NCBI RefSeq assembly: GCF_030294945.1
Contig: NZ_AP018448.1
Location: 1,116,001 to 1,180,000, forward strand
DNA: 64,000 bases
Source of the DNA: Streptomyces graminofaciens
Lineage (GTDB): Bacteria > Actinomycetota > Actinomycetes > Streptomycetales > Streptomycetaceae
Direction: 5' to 3'
Both the position numbers and the translations under genes were made by a program. Below are positions 17,650 to 26,175 of this stretch, piece by piece. Under the pieces are notes generated by a model. It ran no database searches. It saw nothing but the letters and a program-made list of their open reading frames with translations, and was not told the DNA's origin. The number at the start of each line of letters is the position of its first letter. Within the stretch, counting starts at the first letter, position 1.

Positions 17650-18030
17650 CGGCTCCCAGTCGCCTCAGTACGAACACCGGCAGGACCACCCCGCCGCCCT
17701 TTCGGGCGGTCTTCTGCAACGCGCGGTCCAGGCGCGGGGCGCGGGCGGCCAGCAGGCCCACGACCTCGCGCACCCACCGGCTCACGGTGGTGCGGCGCAC
17801 CCCGTTCCCACCGGCCAGATCGCCGGGCCGCTGGTCACAACGCAGCACCGCCAGCACGATGCCGGCGATCTTCCCGGCGAGCAGCGCCCGCCGCCGCGGG
17901 ACGATCTACTTCAGGCGGCCGCGTATCAGACCGGCGAGATGGTTCAAGGTCGCGCTCGACAGCGGCAGGCGGGCGGTGCAGACAAGGCCGTCAGGGCCCT
18001 CGGTGAGACCGTTGTATTTCTTCACACCAA
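17650..18030 (-). pseudogene. IS transposase remnant (IS5/DDE type, N-terminal part)
   Basis: The minus strand encodes KKYNGLTEGPDGLVCTARLP and LSSATLNHLAGLIRGRLK, then a TAG stop, then RRALLAGKIAGIVLAVLRCD and NGVRRTTVSRWVREVVGLLA. This is the N-terminal helical and HTH part of an IS5-type transposase. The reading fails before the first catalytic aspartate, so it is a dead fragment. It lies directly behind the TetR gene at 16991. Confidence 0.65.
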
Positions 18031-18076
18031 ACTCAACTGCCGCCGGGGTCCCGCCCGTTAGGGCCTGCCCGCGCAG

Positions 18077-18532
18077 TTACGAGCGTACGGTGAACCGCCC
18101 GTCGGGCCGCTTGTGCAGCCAGCCGCGGTCGGCGAGCTTGGTCATCTTCGTACGCAAAGGCTCCAGCTTGCCGCACACCGAGGCATCCAGGCCCAGCCAC
18201 TCACCGACCGCCCTGACCTGCACCGGCCCGTCGGCCTCCCGCACGATCGCCAGGATCTTGCGGTAGTCGCCGGGCAGCGCGCCCTCGTCGGCCGCGTCGC
18301 TGCGGTGCGGGATGAGCAGGACCGCCCGCCCGGCCACCTTCACCGGTACCGGAGCGACAGAATCGGCCGCCTCGGCGTCGGCGTGGGCCTGCTCGGCCAG
18401 GCGGTTCAACACCCGCTCGGCGATCGCCAGTTCGTCCCGCTCGACCTCGACCTCCTGAAGCTGCTTGGTCAACTGCTCGGCGAGGGCGTCCAGTTCGCTC
18501 CGGTGGGCGGTGATCCACTGCCGCTCCTGCAT
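18077..18532 (-). CDS. Hypothetical protein with N-terminal coiled coil and putative winged helix
   Basis: 151 residues; the ATG at 18532 has GGGAGGG 7 nt upstream, better than the ATG at 18556. The first ~60 residues are a charged helix rich in Glu, Gln and Leu (ALAEQLTKQLQEVEVERDEL), likely a coiled coil. The rest (YRKILAIVREADGPVQVRAV, then LGLDASVCGKLEPLRTKMTKLADRGWL) looks like a winged-helix domain. I do not recognise a family. Its neighbours are transposase and TetR remnants, so it may belong to a former mobile element. Confidence 0.6.
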   Translation of the reverse strand: MQERQWITAHRSELDALAEQLTKQLQEVEVERDELAIAERVLNRLAEQAHADAEAADSVAPVPVKVAGRAVLLIPHRSDAADEGALPGDYRKILAIVREADGPVQVRAVGEWLGLDASVCGKLEPLRTKMTKLADRGWLHKRPDGRFTVRS

Positions 18533-19112
18533 CCCCGCACCCTCCCGCGTTCTCATGGCGTGCCGACCTGCCGACGGATCGTAGGCGGGGGGGGGCGGAG
18601 GCAGGCGCAGCCGAACCCGGCATCCCGCCAGAACCGGACCGGCCCGATGCTCTACGCCGTGGTCATCGGCCGCCGACCGGCGCGATCACCCCACTCGTCA
18701 CTCACACCAGAGCCGCGACCTGCGACTTCACGATGCACACCACTCAGTGGGTGGAGTGGCGCGGCGGCCACGCCCACGAGTTCCACGCCGCATGACGTCC
18801 GGGCGGCAGCAGCGGCCGGGCAGGGTGGTCCTGCCTGGCCGCGCTGGCTACTCCCAGGGCCGTGGCAGCGCGTTCCACAGGGCTCGGAGCCAGTCGGGCG
18901 GGTGATGGCGGGTGGTGTGGTCCAGGCGGTGGCGGCTCGGGGGTGTTGTAGCAGGCGCTGGTGGGTGTGGTGTGCGGCGGCGAGTTCGGACACGCCTTGG
19001 GTGTGGACGGTGGAGGTGAGTCGTAGGTCGGGAGTGGCTTGTTGGTGGCGCGGGCACATCAGCCGGTGCAGTGACGAGTCGAGCCACGCGGAGTCGATGG
19101 CGCCGTTCCGGG
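18533..19112. other. Unassigned stretch with fragmentary coding remnants
   Basis: About 580 bp without a credible gene. The minus strand between 18840 and 19110 keeps open frames (for instance HTTRHHPPDWLRALWNALPR) that look like a fragment of a larger protein I cannot name. A run of nine G lies at 18587-18595. I see no promoter or RNA gene. Confidence 0.4.
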
Positions 19113-19526
19113 GACCTTGACCTACTTCTGGCGTCGTTCGACACGGCCCACGGCGATCACGCCACCGCACGCGGCGCTCTCGTCGACTTCTACCTGTCGG
19201 CCGAGCACCGTGAACAGCCCGGCACCGGTTGCCCCACCGCCGGATTCGCAGGGGACATGGCTCGCGAGGCCACAGCCGGGGAGGTACGCGAAACGTACGC
19301 GGCCGGAGTCCAGGAATTCGCCGCGTGGATGTCCACCGACGTCGACGACGGCCTTCCCGTGGTGGCCACCCTGGTCGGCGCGATTCTGCTCGCCCGCGCC
19401 ACGGCGGGCACAGAACTGTCGGAGAAGATCCTGGAATCGACCCACAAAGCCCTGACCGCACCACACGGGCCCCGACCCGGACTCCCGGGGACAGGGGCTG
19501 TGGGAGTGGGACCCGACGCCACGTAG
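19113..19526 (+). pseudogene. TetR regulator fragment lacking its DNA-binding domain
   Basis: The plus strand keeps DLDLLLASFDTAHGDHATAR, then VDFYLSAEHREQPGTGCPTA and GFAGDMAREATAGEVRETYA, ending in a helix LSEKILESTHKAL. This matches the ligand-binding half of the TetR proteins at 16991 and 32342 (EHR-x-GC-x-A-ALGGD/LLDEI region). No helix-turn-helix exists upstream; unrelated remnant sequence replaces it. There is no convincing start codon with a ribosome binding site. It looks like a TetR gene cut by insertion or recombination. Confidence 0.7.
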
Positions 19527-19709
19527 GTGGGCAATCTCCGGAATCCCAGCAGCACGCGGTGACGGTAGCCCTCCGGCCGCCCGCCCCACCCCTCCGGCCA
19601 TGTCGGAATAGGGCAGTAACGGCCGGATGACCTGCCATTTAGCGATTCGGGCCATGCCGCAGCCGGGGACTGCCCGGATGGTCACCTGGGCCTGAGGCCG
19701 GGCAGCGCT

Positions 19710-20297
19710 TCAGCGAGGCAGCAGGACCTCAACCTGCCCCCGGATGTCCTGCACGATCTCCTCGACGCTCAAGGCGATGTTCACGCTCACCGCCATGCTG
19801 AGGAACATCACGGCGGACACGATGTGCGCCAGCGTCGCGGCGTCGCCCTGTGTGACCCGCTCGTCTCGGCGCAGCACGGCGGCGACGGCCTCCTCGGTCT
19901 GCGCGACGATGGCGAGTGCCGCGCCGTGCCGGGGCTCCTCGGGGTCGCCGAAGACCATCTCTCGCAGGTAGGTGCGTCCGTTGTCGATCTGGATGCGGTT
20001 GCACTCGACGATCGGCCGGACGATCGCCATCACCGCGTCCAGCACGTCTGGGACGGTCTCGGCGTTCGCCCGGCCCTGCTCAAGTGCTTCGACGTACTTG
20101 GCGTTCTGGACAAGGAGGAGGAGTTCGCCCTTGGTCTTGGCATAAAGGAACAGGGTCCCGGTGCCGATGTCGGCCTTGTCAGCGATCTGCTGGGTCGTGA
20201 CCTCATCTACGCCGTGTGCGGCGAACAGTTCACTGGCGGCAGCGACGATGCGATCGAGTTTTTCTTGCTTTTTCCGCTCGCGCCGTCCGAGAGGCAT
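19710..20297 (-). CDS. TetR family transcriptional regulator
   Basis: 195 residues from the ATG at 20297 (MPLGRRERKKQEKLDRI); a longer start at 20351 would overlap the operator region. Helix-turn-helix: ASELFAAHGVDEVTTQQIADKADIGTGTLFLYAKTKGELLLLV. It is a clear paralogue of the TetR at 25302 (TTQQ, TLYLYA-x-TKAELL, VQN, and the FGDP-x-EP stretch). It is divergent from the SDR at 20464 over a region with two inverted repeats, so it probably represses that gene and itself. Confidence 0.92.
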   Translation of the reverse strand: MPLGRRERKKQEKLDRIVAAASELFAAHGVDEVTTQQIADKADIGTGTLFLYAKTKGELLLLVQNAKYVEALEQGRANAETVPDVLDAVMAIVRPIVECNRIQIDNGRTYLREMVFGDPEEPRHGAALAIVAQTEEAVAAVLRRDERVTQGDAATLAHIVSAVMFLSMAVSVNIALSVEEIVQDIRGQVEVLLPR

Positions 20298-20324
20298 GGC
20301 GGTGTCCTCCAGGAATAGTTTCTG

Positions 20325-20352
20325 ACTGAAATCAGTTATGATTGTACTCAAT
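20325..20352. promoter_or_regulatory. Two short inverted repeats between TetR and SDR genes
   Basis: ACTGA-AA-TCAGT (20325-20336) and ATTG-TACT-CAAT (20341-20352) lie 16 bp apart start to start. The tandem palindromes of the paralogous TetR gene at 25302 are also 16 bp apart. The half-sites differ, so each regulator probably has its own specificity. Confidence 0.55.
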
Positions 20353-20463
20353 ATCGTGTGGGCTCGAATGTGGCTCCGCTCATTCTCCCATCGCGGGGCG
20401 ACGTTCGTTGCTCCATCCGTGCACCGTCACGCACTTCACATCCCCCTCGGAAAGAAGGAACCC

Positions 20464-21177
20464 ATGCCCTCCCTCGATGGAGCAGTCGTCCTCGTCACCG
20501 GCGCCAATGGCGGTATCGGCACCCACTTCGTCCACGACGCCCTGGCTCGCGGCGCCGTCAAGGTCTACGCCACCGCCCGCTCCCCCCGCGCCTGGGACGA
20601 TGACCGCATCGTCCCCCTGCCCCTTGACGTCACCGACCGCACGTCGATCGACGCGGCCGTGGCCGCCGCGGCGGATATCACCGTGCTCGTCAACAACGCG
20701 GGCGCCACCCCGCCGAGCGCGAGCCTGCTGGACGTCACCGAGGCGGACATCCGGGCGAACATGGAGACGAACTTCTTCGGACCGGTCTTCCTCGCCCGCG
20801 CCTTCGCACCGATCCTCGCCGCCAAGAAGGGGTCCGTCCTCATCGACGTGCACTCCGTTGCCAGCTGGTATGCCTTCGGCGGCGCCTACAGTGCGTCCAA
20901 GGCCGCACTGTGGTCGGCCACCAACTCGCTGCGCATCGAGTTCGCACCCATGGGCGTCCACGTGACGGGTGTGCACATGGGCTACGTCGACACCGATATG
21001 GCCGCGCACGCCGACGGACCCAAGATGCTGCCGACGCAGCTGGTGACGACGGTCTACGACGCCGTCGAGGCCGGAGAATACGAGGTCCTGGCCGACGACT
21101 TGACCAAGGGGGTCAAGGCGGCTCTGAGCGGCCCGGTCGAGGCGCTTTACCCGGACCTGCACAGCACGGACGCCTGA
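20464..21177 (+). CDS. Short-chain dehydrogenase/reductase (SDR)
   Basis: 237 residues from the ATG at 20464 with GAAGGA upstream. Complete catalytic set: TGANGGIG (12-19), NNAG (77-80), Ser131 region and Y142-x3-K146. Size and motifs fit a classical NAD(P)-dependent carbonyl reductase or alcohol dehydrogenase. A C-terminal DDLTKGVKAALSGPVEALYP segment resembles many SDRs that sit beside TetR genes. It is divergent from the TetR at 19710-20297 and is followed by two hairpins. Confidence 0.9.
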   Translation: MPSLDGAVVLVTGANGGIGTHFVHDALARGAVKVYATARSPRAWDDDRIVPLPLDVTDRTSIDAAVAAAADITVLVNNAGATPPSASLLDVTEADIRANMETNFFGPVFLARAFAPILAAKKGSVLIDVHSVASWYAFGGAYSASKAALWSATNSLRIEFAPMGVHVTGVHMGYVDTDMAAHADGPKMLPTQLVTTVYDAVEAGEYEVLADDLTKGVKAALSGPVEALYPDLHSTDA

Positions 21178-21192
21178 GCTTGATCTTCGGTC

Positions 21193-21215
21193 CCGACGTG
21201 ATCTCTTCACGTCGG
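21193..21215 (+). terminator. Hairpin after the SDR gene
   Basis: A perfect 9-bp stem CCGACGTGA/TCACGTCGG with a 5-base loop starts 15 bp after the SDR stop codon. There is no U tract. Confidence 0.6.
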
Positions 21216-21372
21216 AACCCAGTGATCCATGTTCGAACAGTTGGACGGCCGGTGTCCAGAAGCGGTGCACCGTCGCGGCCGTCGAGCGGTGGATGACATC
21301 GGCGGTCGATCCGGCAGCAGCCCGATCCGACCACGGTGCCGAAGACGTCGGAAATCAGGTGGGCCCCGCGGC

Positions 21373-21415
21373 AAACGAGGACGGACGCGGCATCGGCCGC
21401 GTCCGTGCTCGTTTT
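21373..21415. terminator. Long bidirectional hairpin terminator between convergent genes
   Basis: An 11-bp perfect stem (ACGGACGCGGC and complement) with an ATCG loop is extended, after one G:G mismatch, by AAACGAG/CTCGTTT. T runs occur on both flanks. It lies 11 bp beyond the stop of the enoyl-CoA hydratase (minus strand) and also downstream of the SDR gene. Confidence 0.8.
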
Positions 21416-21425
21416 CCGATGGGTG

Positions 21426-22259
21426 TCAGCGTTGCTGGTTGGCGATGCCGATGTAGTGCCCGAGACGGTACTCGAAGTCGATGCCGGCCTGTTCGACGAC
21501 GGCCTGCGTGCCTGCGGCCCGGGTGAGGAAACCGGGGAGGGTGAGGGAGTGGGTGAACTCGCCGTACGCGGCGACCAGATCCGCGTCCGGGGGCAGGGAT
21601 GCCCGGTTGATCTGGGCTTTGGCCGAGGCGAGTGAGGTGCGGTCGAAGGAGGCGAGTCGGGCGACGACGGTGCCGACGAAGGCGTCGAGTTCGCTGTCGG
21701 GGAGGGCGCGGGTGACCCAGCCCCAGCGTTCGGCGGTGTCGGCGTCGTAGTCGTCGCTGGTGAGGATGGCTTCCAGGGCGCGGTCGCGTCCGATGGCCCG
21801 CGGCAGGCGTTCGCTGCCACCACCGCCGGGCAGCAGTCCGCTACCGACCTCGGGCTGTCCGAAGATCGCCTTCTCACGACTGGCGTAGCGCAGATCGAGG
21901 GCGAGGGCGAGCTCGTTCCCGCCGCCGCGGGTGCGTCCACGGATGGCCGCGATCGTGATGTACGGCGCTTTGGAGAGTTCCAGGACCAGATTCGTCCATG
22001 CCGGCACCGCGTCCGGGTCCTCGGAGGCGGGGAAGTCGGCGGCGGCGGCCAGGTCGAAGTGGTTGTAGAAGAAGTCGGGGGTGGCGCTGTCGAACAGCAC
22101 GACCTGGATGTCCGGGTCGGTGGCCAGTTCGGCGACGATCTCGATGAGGCGCAGGACTGTCTCGCCGGCGATGAGGTTGACGGGCGGGTTGGCGAAGGTG
22201 ATCTTCGCGATCTGCGGTGAGGTGCGCTCGTAGTGGATGGTGCTCTGCTGCTCGCTCAT
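21426..22259 (-). CDS. Enoyl-CoA hydratase/isomerase family protein
   Basis: 277 residues from the ATG at 22259. Crotonase fold: ANPPVNLIAGETVLRLIEIV, the oxyanion segment AAIRGRTRGGGNELALALD, and IFGQPEVGSGLLPGGGGSERLP with a glutamate in the usual acid/base place. The substrate-binding residues cannot be assigned. It is the last gene of a minus-strand run: quinone oxidoreductase, alpha/beta hydrolase, EthD-like protein, hydratase. It is separated from the gene before it by 117 bp. Confidence 0.87.
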   Translation of the reverse strand: MSEQQSTIHYERTSPQIAKITFANPPVNLIAGETVLRLIEIVAELATDPDIQVVLFDSATPDFFYNHFDLAAAADFPASEDPDAVPAWTNLVLELSKAPYITIAAIRGRTRGGGNELALALDLRYASREKAIFGQPEVGSGLLPGGGGSERLPRAIGRDRALEAILTSDDYDADTAERWGWVTRALPDSELDAFVGTVVARLASFDRTSLASAKAQINRASLPPDADLVAAYGEFTHSLTLPGFLTRAAGTQAVVEQAGIDFEYRLGHYIGIANQQR

Positions 22260-22376
22260 GGTTGGCTCCGGATGCGTGAGGGGTATCAGACGGTGATTGG
22301 GGCGCGAGGAGGGGAAGGAAGCCGGGGCGGATGGACTTGCCGAGCAGATCCGGCGGTCCCGCCCCACCTGCACTGC

Positions 22377-23183
22377 TCACTCCTCGTAGTGCGGGAGGAT
22401 GTCGCCGTTCTTGACGTAGGTGAGGGCGGCGGCGACGTCGTAGGCGTGGATCGCGGAGACCTGCGGTGCCAGCCGGTTGGACAGGTCCTCGATCGCGTTG
22501 CCGGTGAAGAAGGCGTCCCGTGCCGCGGTGTCGGTGAACCCGAGGCTGACCGAGGCGTGGAAGTGCTGGTCGTGGGGGTTGTCGTGGGCGACGTCCGGGG
22601 TGTCCCAGAGCTTTTTCGTCCAGGGCAGGAACGTCTGCGTGCGCAGTTCCTTCAGCACTCCGGTGCCGGCGAGCGCGGGGGCGAGCTGCTCGTTGACGAA
22701 CTTCCGGAAGGCGCCGGCGCCGACCCCGTCTCTGCGGCGCAGGTAGATCAGAGCGCGGGCACCGACCGTCTGTCCGGGGCCTGCGACGTCGTACCAGCGG
22801 GATGAGTTCGGCGGGCCGGCGTAGAGCAGGGTGCGGCGGAACACGTTGATCTCGTCGGCGTAGGCGAGCTTCGTCTGCTTGCGCCCTTTCAGGGGTGCAA
22901 GCGCCGATTGGAAGGTGACTTCCGCGACGCCGTCGATCTTCCGGTCGGCGGGGATCGCGGTCTGGACCCCGTCGATGGCCGGCCACAGGCCCGTGTTGTG
23001 CTCGGCGAGGTGGATCTGCCGGTACTCCTCCAGGCCCGGGGTGGCGGAGATGATCCCAGAGTGCGGGCCCTTCCAGTGGTCCATGCCGGTCTGGCGGGGC
23101 TGGTCGGTGCGCACCCACAGCAGGATCGAGGAGGTGAGAGGCTTCTTCACTTCCAGGGGCGCGGCGACCGGTGACGTGCTCAT
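22377..23183 (-). CDS. Uncharacterised two-repeat protein, possibly dimeric alpha-beta barrel (EthD-like)
   Basis: 268 residues, no signal peptide. The sequence seems to hold two related halves, each with a VRTDQPRQTGMDHWKGPHS-like or RRRDGVGAGAFRKFVNEQLA opening and a long middle strand/helix pattern. This is what EthD-like ferredoxin folds show. HLAEHNTGLWPAIDG and HDQHFHASVSLGFTD are conserved-looking segments with several histidines. EthD-type proteins act as small oxygenase accessory or degradative proteins. The family call is tentative. It lies between the DNWDP hydrolase and the hydratase in one operon. Confidence 0.55.
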   Translation of the reverse strand: MSTSPVAAPLEVKKPLTSSILLWVRTDQPRQTGMDHWKGPHSGIISATPGLEEYRQIHLAEHNTGLWPAIDGVQTAIPADRKIDGVAEVTFQSALAPLKGRKQTKLAYADEINVFRRTLLYAGPPNSSRWYDVAGPGQTVGARALIYLRRRDGVGAGAFRKFVNEQLAPALAGTGVLKELRTQTFLPWTKKLWDTPDVAHDNPHDQHFHASVSLGFTDTAARDAFFTGNAIEDLSNRLAPQVSAIHAYDVAAALTYVKNGDILPHYEE

Positions 23184-23214
23184 GATGTTGCCCTTTTTCC
23201 TGGTCAGATGGCGG

Positions 23215-24081
23215 TCATCGGGCCAGGAACTCGACCGCTACGGGGGCGAACTCCTGGTGGTACTGGAAGATGCCGCCGTGCCCGGAGTCGGGGTAGATGA
23301 TCAGCTCGCTGCCCTTGATGCGCCGGTGCAGGTCCTCCGACAGGACCGACGGCACCATGCGGTCGTTGTCGCCGTTGGCGATCAGGGTGGGCTGCGTGAT
23401 CGACGACAGGTCGTCAGGGGCGGAGCGCCCCCACTTCTTGATCGCCTTCAGCTGCGTCTGGAACGCCTTGGTCTTGATGTCCGCGTCGCGGTCGACGGTG
23501 CGCTCCTTGAGCCGGTTGACGAACGCGCGTGCGGCGGGCTTGCCGGTGGCATTGCGGTTGAAGAACAGGAACTCCTTGGGGTCCGAACGGGTCAACGTGG
23601 CACGCAGGATGTCCCAGTAGGTGACTCTGGCGACCTTGTCCATGTCCTTGCCGCCCTTGGGCCCGGTGCCGGTGAGGACCAGCTTGCGGACGAGCTCGGG
23701 GTGCTTCACCACCAGGGCCTGAGCGACCATGCCGCCGAGGGAGAAGGAGAAGACGTCGATCTTGTCGTACCCGAGCGCCTTGATGAAGGTGTAGGCGTCC
23801 TCGGCCATCGCCTCGACACTGTCCGGCACCTGACCGGTGGATGCCCCGACACCGCGGTTGTCGAAGGCGATGACGTGACGGCCCTTCGCGATGGGATCGA
23901 TGATGCGGGGGTCCCAGTTGTCCAGGGTCGCGGCGAGGTGAACGAAGAAGACGACGGGGATGCCGCCCTTCGGTCCCAGCTCGCGGTAGGCGTAGGTGAC
24001 GCCGTCGGCGCTGACGGTGCGGGCCGGGGCCTTCGCGTAGGAGGTGATGACGGCTTCGTTCGGGGTGTCGGTGCTGCTCAT
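23215..24081 (-). CDS. Alpha/beta hydrolase of the DNWDP subfamily
   Basis: 288 residues. Ser114 in FSFSLGGM is the nucleophile; His in DSGHGGIFQYH is the base. The oxyanion loop is VHLAATLDNWDP instead of HG, and IAFDNRGVGAST follows. It is close in sequence to the hydrolases at 37711-38580 and the pseudogene at 33023, and more distant from those at 16020 and 34503. It lies 66 bp behind the quinone oxidoreductase, so the two are probably co-expressed from the promoter at 25144-25301. Confidence 0.9.
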   Translation of the reverse strand: MSSTDTPNEAVITSYAKAPARTVSADGVTYAYRELGPKGGIPVVFFVHLAATLDNWDPRIIDPIAKGRHVIAFDNRGVGASTGQVPDSVEAMAEDAYTFIKALGYDKIDVFSFSLGGMVAQALVVKHPELVRKLVLTGTGPKGGKDMDKVARVTYWDILRATLTRSDPKEFLFFNRNATGKPAARAFVNRLKERTVDRDADIKTKAFQTQLKAIKKWGRSAPDDLSSITQPTLIANGDNDRMVPSVLSEDLHRRIKGSELIIYPDSGHGGIFQYHQEFAPVAVEFLAR

Positions 24082-24147
24082 GACGGATTCTCCTTGCGTG
24101 TTCTGTGTCGCTGTGTGTTTCGTGTCGCCCGTCGCGGTTGCGGCGGG

Positions 24148-25143
24148 TCAGCTGTTGCCGATGACGGCCTTGCCGCGGATGCCGCCCTGGGACAGGGACT
24201 GCAGCGCCTGGGGGGTCTGGTCGAAGGGGAACACCTTTCCCACGACCGGGCGCACCGCGCCCTGGTCGATGAGGGTGGTTATCTGGCGGAGCTGGTCGCC
24301 GCTGGCGCGCATGAACAGGAACTCGTACGTCACGCCGAGCTTCTTGGCCTGCCTGCGGATCTTGCCGCTCAGGCCTGCGACCGCCAGGCGCATCAGCGGG
24401 TTCAGGCCGGCCTCGCGGGCGAACGCGGGGTCCGGGGGACCGGTGATCCCGATGGCTTTGCCGCCGGGCTTGAGCACCCGCAGGGACTTCTCGAGGGTCT
24501 CCCCGCCGATGCTGTCCAGCACCAGGTCGTAGCCGGTCAGGAGCTGTTCGAAGTCCTGGGTGCGGTAGTCGATCACCGTGTCCGCGCCGAGCGCGCGCAC
24601 GAAGTCCGCGTTGGAACCGCCGGCGGTCGTGGCGACGCTCGCGCCGAGGTGCGCGGCGAGCTGGATCGCGATCGAACCGACCCCGCCGGCCCCGGCGTGG
24701 ATGAGGACCTTCTGCCCGGGCCGCACCTTCCCGCGCTCCACCAGCGCCTGCCATGCCGTGAGCGCCGCCAGCGGCAGCGAGCCGGCCTCTTCCATGCTGA
24801 TGGAAGCGGGCTTGAGCGCCAGGTCGCCCTCCGCGACGGCGATGCGCTCGGCGAACGTGCCGATGCGGTTCTGGTGGGGCCGGGCGTAGACCTCGTCTCC
24901 GGGCTTGAAGCCGCGAACCGCTGTTCCGACGCCGATGACGGTGCCCGCTACGTCGTTGCCCAGGATCAGCGGGAGCTTGTAGGGCAGGATCTGCTTGAAC
25001 TCACCGGTGCGGATCTTCTCATCCAGCGGGTTCAGTCCGGCGGCCTCCACCCGGACGAGCACGTCGTGCTCCCCCACGGTGGGTTCGGGGACGTCCGCCT
25101 CCTGCAGCGGCTCCTTGTACTTGGTGACGACGAACGCTCTCAT
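24148..25143 (-). CDS. Zn-independent NADP-dependent quinone oxidoreductase (MDR family)
   Basis: 331 residues. GroES-like N-domain with EAAGLNPLDEKIRTGEFKQ and LILGNDVAGTVIGVG; Rossmann motif HAGAGGVGSIAIQLA; no zinc ligands. Paralogue of the genes at 12608 and 36603. Expected to reduce quinones or enones with NADPH. First gene of a four-gene minus-strand operon with a DNWDP hydrolase, an EthD-like protein and an enoyl-CoA hydratase. It is divergent from the TetR at 25302. Confidence 0.9.
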   Translation of the reverse strand: MRAFVVTKYKEPLQEADVPEPTVGEHDVLVRVEAAGLNPLDEKIRTGEFKQILPYKLPLILGNDVAGTVIGVGTAVRGFKPGDEVYARPHQNRIGTFAERIAVAEGDLALKPASISMEEAGSLPLAALTAWQALVERGKVRPGQKVLIHAGAGGVGSIAIQLAAHLGASVATTAGGSNADFVRALGADTVIDYRTQDFEQLLTGYDLVLDSIGGETLEKSLRVLKPGGKAIGITGPPDPAFAREAGLNPLMRLAVAGLSGKIRRQAKKLGVTYEFLFMRASGDQLRQITTLIDQGAVRPVVGKVFPFDQTPQALQSLSQGGIRGKAVIGNS

Positions 25144-25173
25144 GGGGCGCCGCTCCTAATTCTTGTCCTATTT

Positions 25174-25276
25174 ATCCAGGTCTGAGACTGGATCGGCAAA
25201 CCCGGCGCGACATCCGGGGACCTCACAACCTCGCCCCACACGGCTAATCCGAGTACACTCAACTATGAGTCCACTC
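25174..25276. promoter_or_regulatory. Divergent promoter region with tandem palindromes
   Basis: Two 10-bp palindromes, GAGT-AC-ACTC (25251-25260) and GAGT-CC-ACTC (25267-25276), are 16 bp apart and end 25 bp before the TetR ATG. A further inverted repeat ATCCAG-N8-CTGGAT (25174-25193) lies closer to the oxidoreductase start. The first pair probably binds the TetR protein encoded at 25302. Confidence 0.65.
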
Positions 25277-25301
25277 AGAATTATTGTCAAGGGGGGTCCC
25301 C

Positions 25302-25925
25302 ATGGGAAGCGGTCACATGCCGATCGGGCGCCGCGAGAGGGCCAAACAGGACAAGCGCGAGCGCATCATGACCGCCGCCCGCGAGCTGTTCGTCGAACAC
25401 GGCGTCGACAGGGTCACGACGCAGCAGGTCGCCCGCCGGGCCGATGTCGCAATCGGGACGCTCTACCTGTACGCGTCCACGAAGGCCGAGTTGCTGATCA
25501 TGGTGCAGAACGAGAAGTTCGCCGCCGCCGTCGATTCCGGCCTCGCCGCCGCGAACGCCGCCGTCGGACAGGGCGCGCTGGAGCCGGTCATCGCTCTCAT
25601 CCGCCCCGTGGTGGAGTGCGTGAGGGAGCACATCGAGAACGGCCGCGCATACCTGCGCGAACTCGTCTTCGGCGACCCGGCCGAGCCCTACCGGCAAGCG
25701 GGTCTGACCCTTGCCGGCCGCCTCGAGGACGGCATCACCGGCCTGCTCACCCGCGACGAGGACATCGGCGCCGCCGACGCGGCAACGCTGGCGCGGGTGA
25801 TCACCGCGATCATCCACATCAGCACCACCGCCACCGTGTGCCGGCACCGCAGCGACGAAGCCGTGCTCGCCGACATCCGCGACCAGATCCACGCCACCCT
25901 GGCGCCGCACATCCGCGCCGCATGA
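25302..25925 (+). CDS. TetR family transcriptional regulator
   Basis: 207 residues from the ATG at 25302, which follows an AAGGGGGG ribosome binding site; ATG codons at 25284 and 25317 are alternatives. Helix-turn-helix: ARELFVEHGVDRVTTQQVARRADVAIGTLYLYASTKAELLIMV. Paralogue of the TetR at 19710-20297. It faces away from the oxidoreductase/hydrolase/hydratase operon, with tandem palindromes between them, so it very probably controls that operon and itself. Confidence 0.92.
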   Translation: MGSGHMPIGRRERAKQDKRERIMTAARELFVEHGVDRVTTQQVARRADVAIGTLYLYASTKAELLIMVQNEKFAAAVDSGLAAANAAVGQGALEPVIALIRPVVECVREHIENGRAYLRELVFGDPAEPYRQAGLTLAGRLEDGITGLLTRDEDIGAADAATLARVITAIIHISTTATVCRHRSDEAVLADIRDQIHATLAPHIRAA

Positions 25926-26076
25926 CCGCTCGCTCCAGCGAGGATCCTGACGGGAGAGACAGTCGGACCTCAGACCGCTGATCCGCAACGGTAGTTCTGG
26001 AGCGTTGATCACTCTAGGTCGCCCGCACAGCGCCGCCGCGCCCCCACAGCCAGAGGTGTTCCCGACCCCCTCTGGG

Positions 26077-26107
26077 TTTACTTTTCTATACTCAGCCAGT
26101 AGCGTCA
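26077..26107 (+). promoter_or_regulatory. 31-bp promoter/operator block, copy 2
   Basis: It matches 12530-12560 in 30 of 31 positions. The TATACT hexamer and the arms of TACT-N5-AGTA (26089-26101) are unchanged; the single difference is in the 5-base spacer. It precedes the esterase gene at 26176, which has no HxlR gene beside it, so it may be controlled by the HxlR at 11995-12504. Confidence 0.7.
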
Positions 26108-26175
26108 CGACCAGCACATCAACCTGGCTGCACGCGGGACGTGGGCGTGGCAGCAACCTGCGAAGGAGCACCACC

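Noticed and set aside
18587..18595. Run of nine G as a possible functional tract or G-quadruplex
   Set aside because: Homopolymer G runs also occur at 14575 and 14907 in decayed DNA and are more likely neutral or sequencing-prone.
22908..25185. Plus-strand open frame of about 768 codons
   Set aside because: Shadow of the EthD-like, hydrolase and oxidoreductase genes on the minus strand; no motifs.
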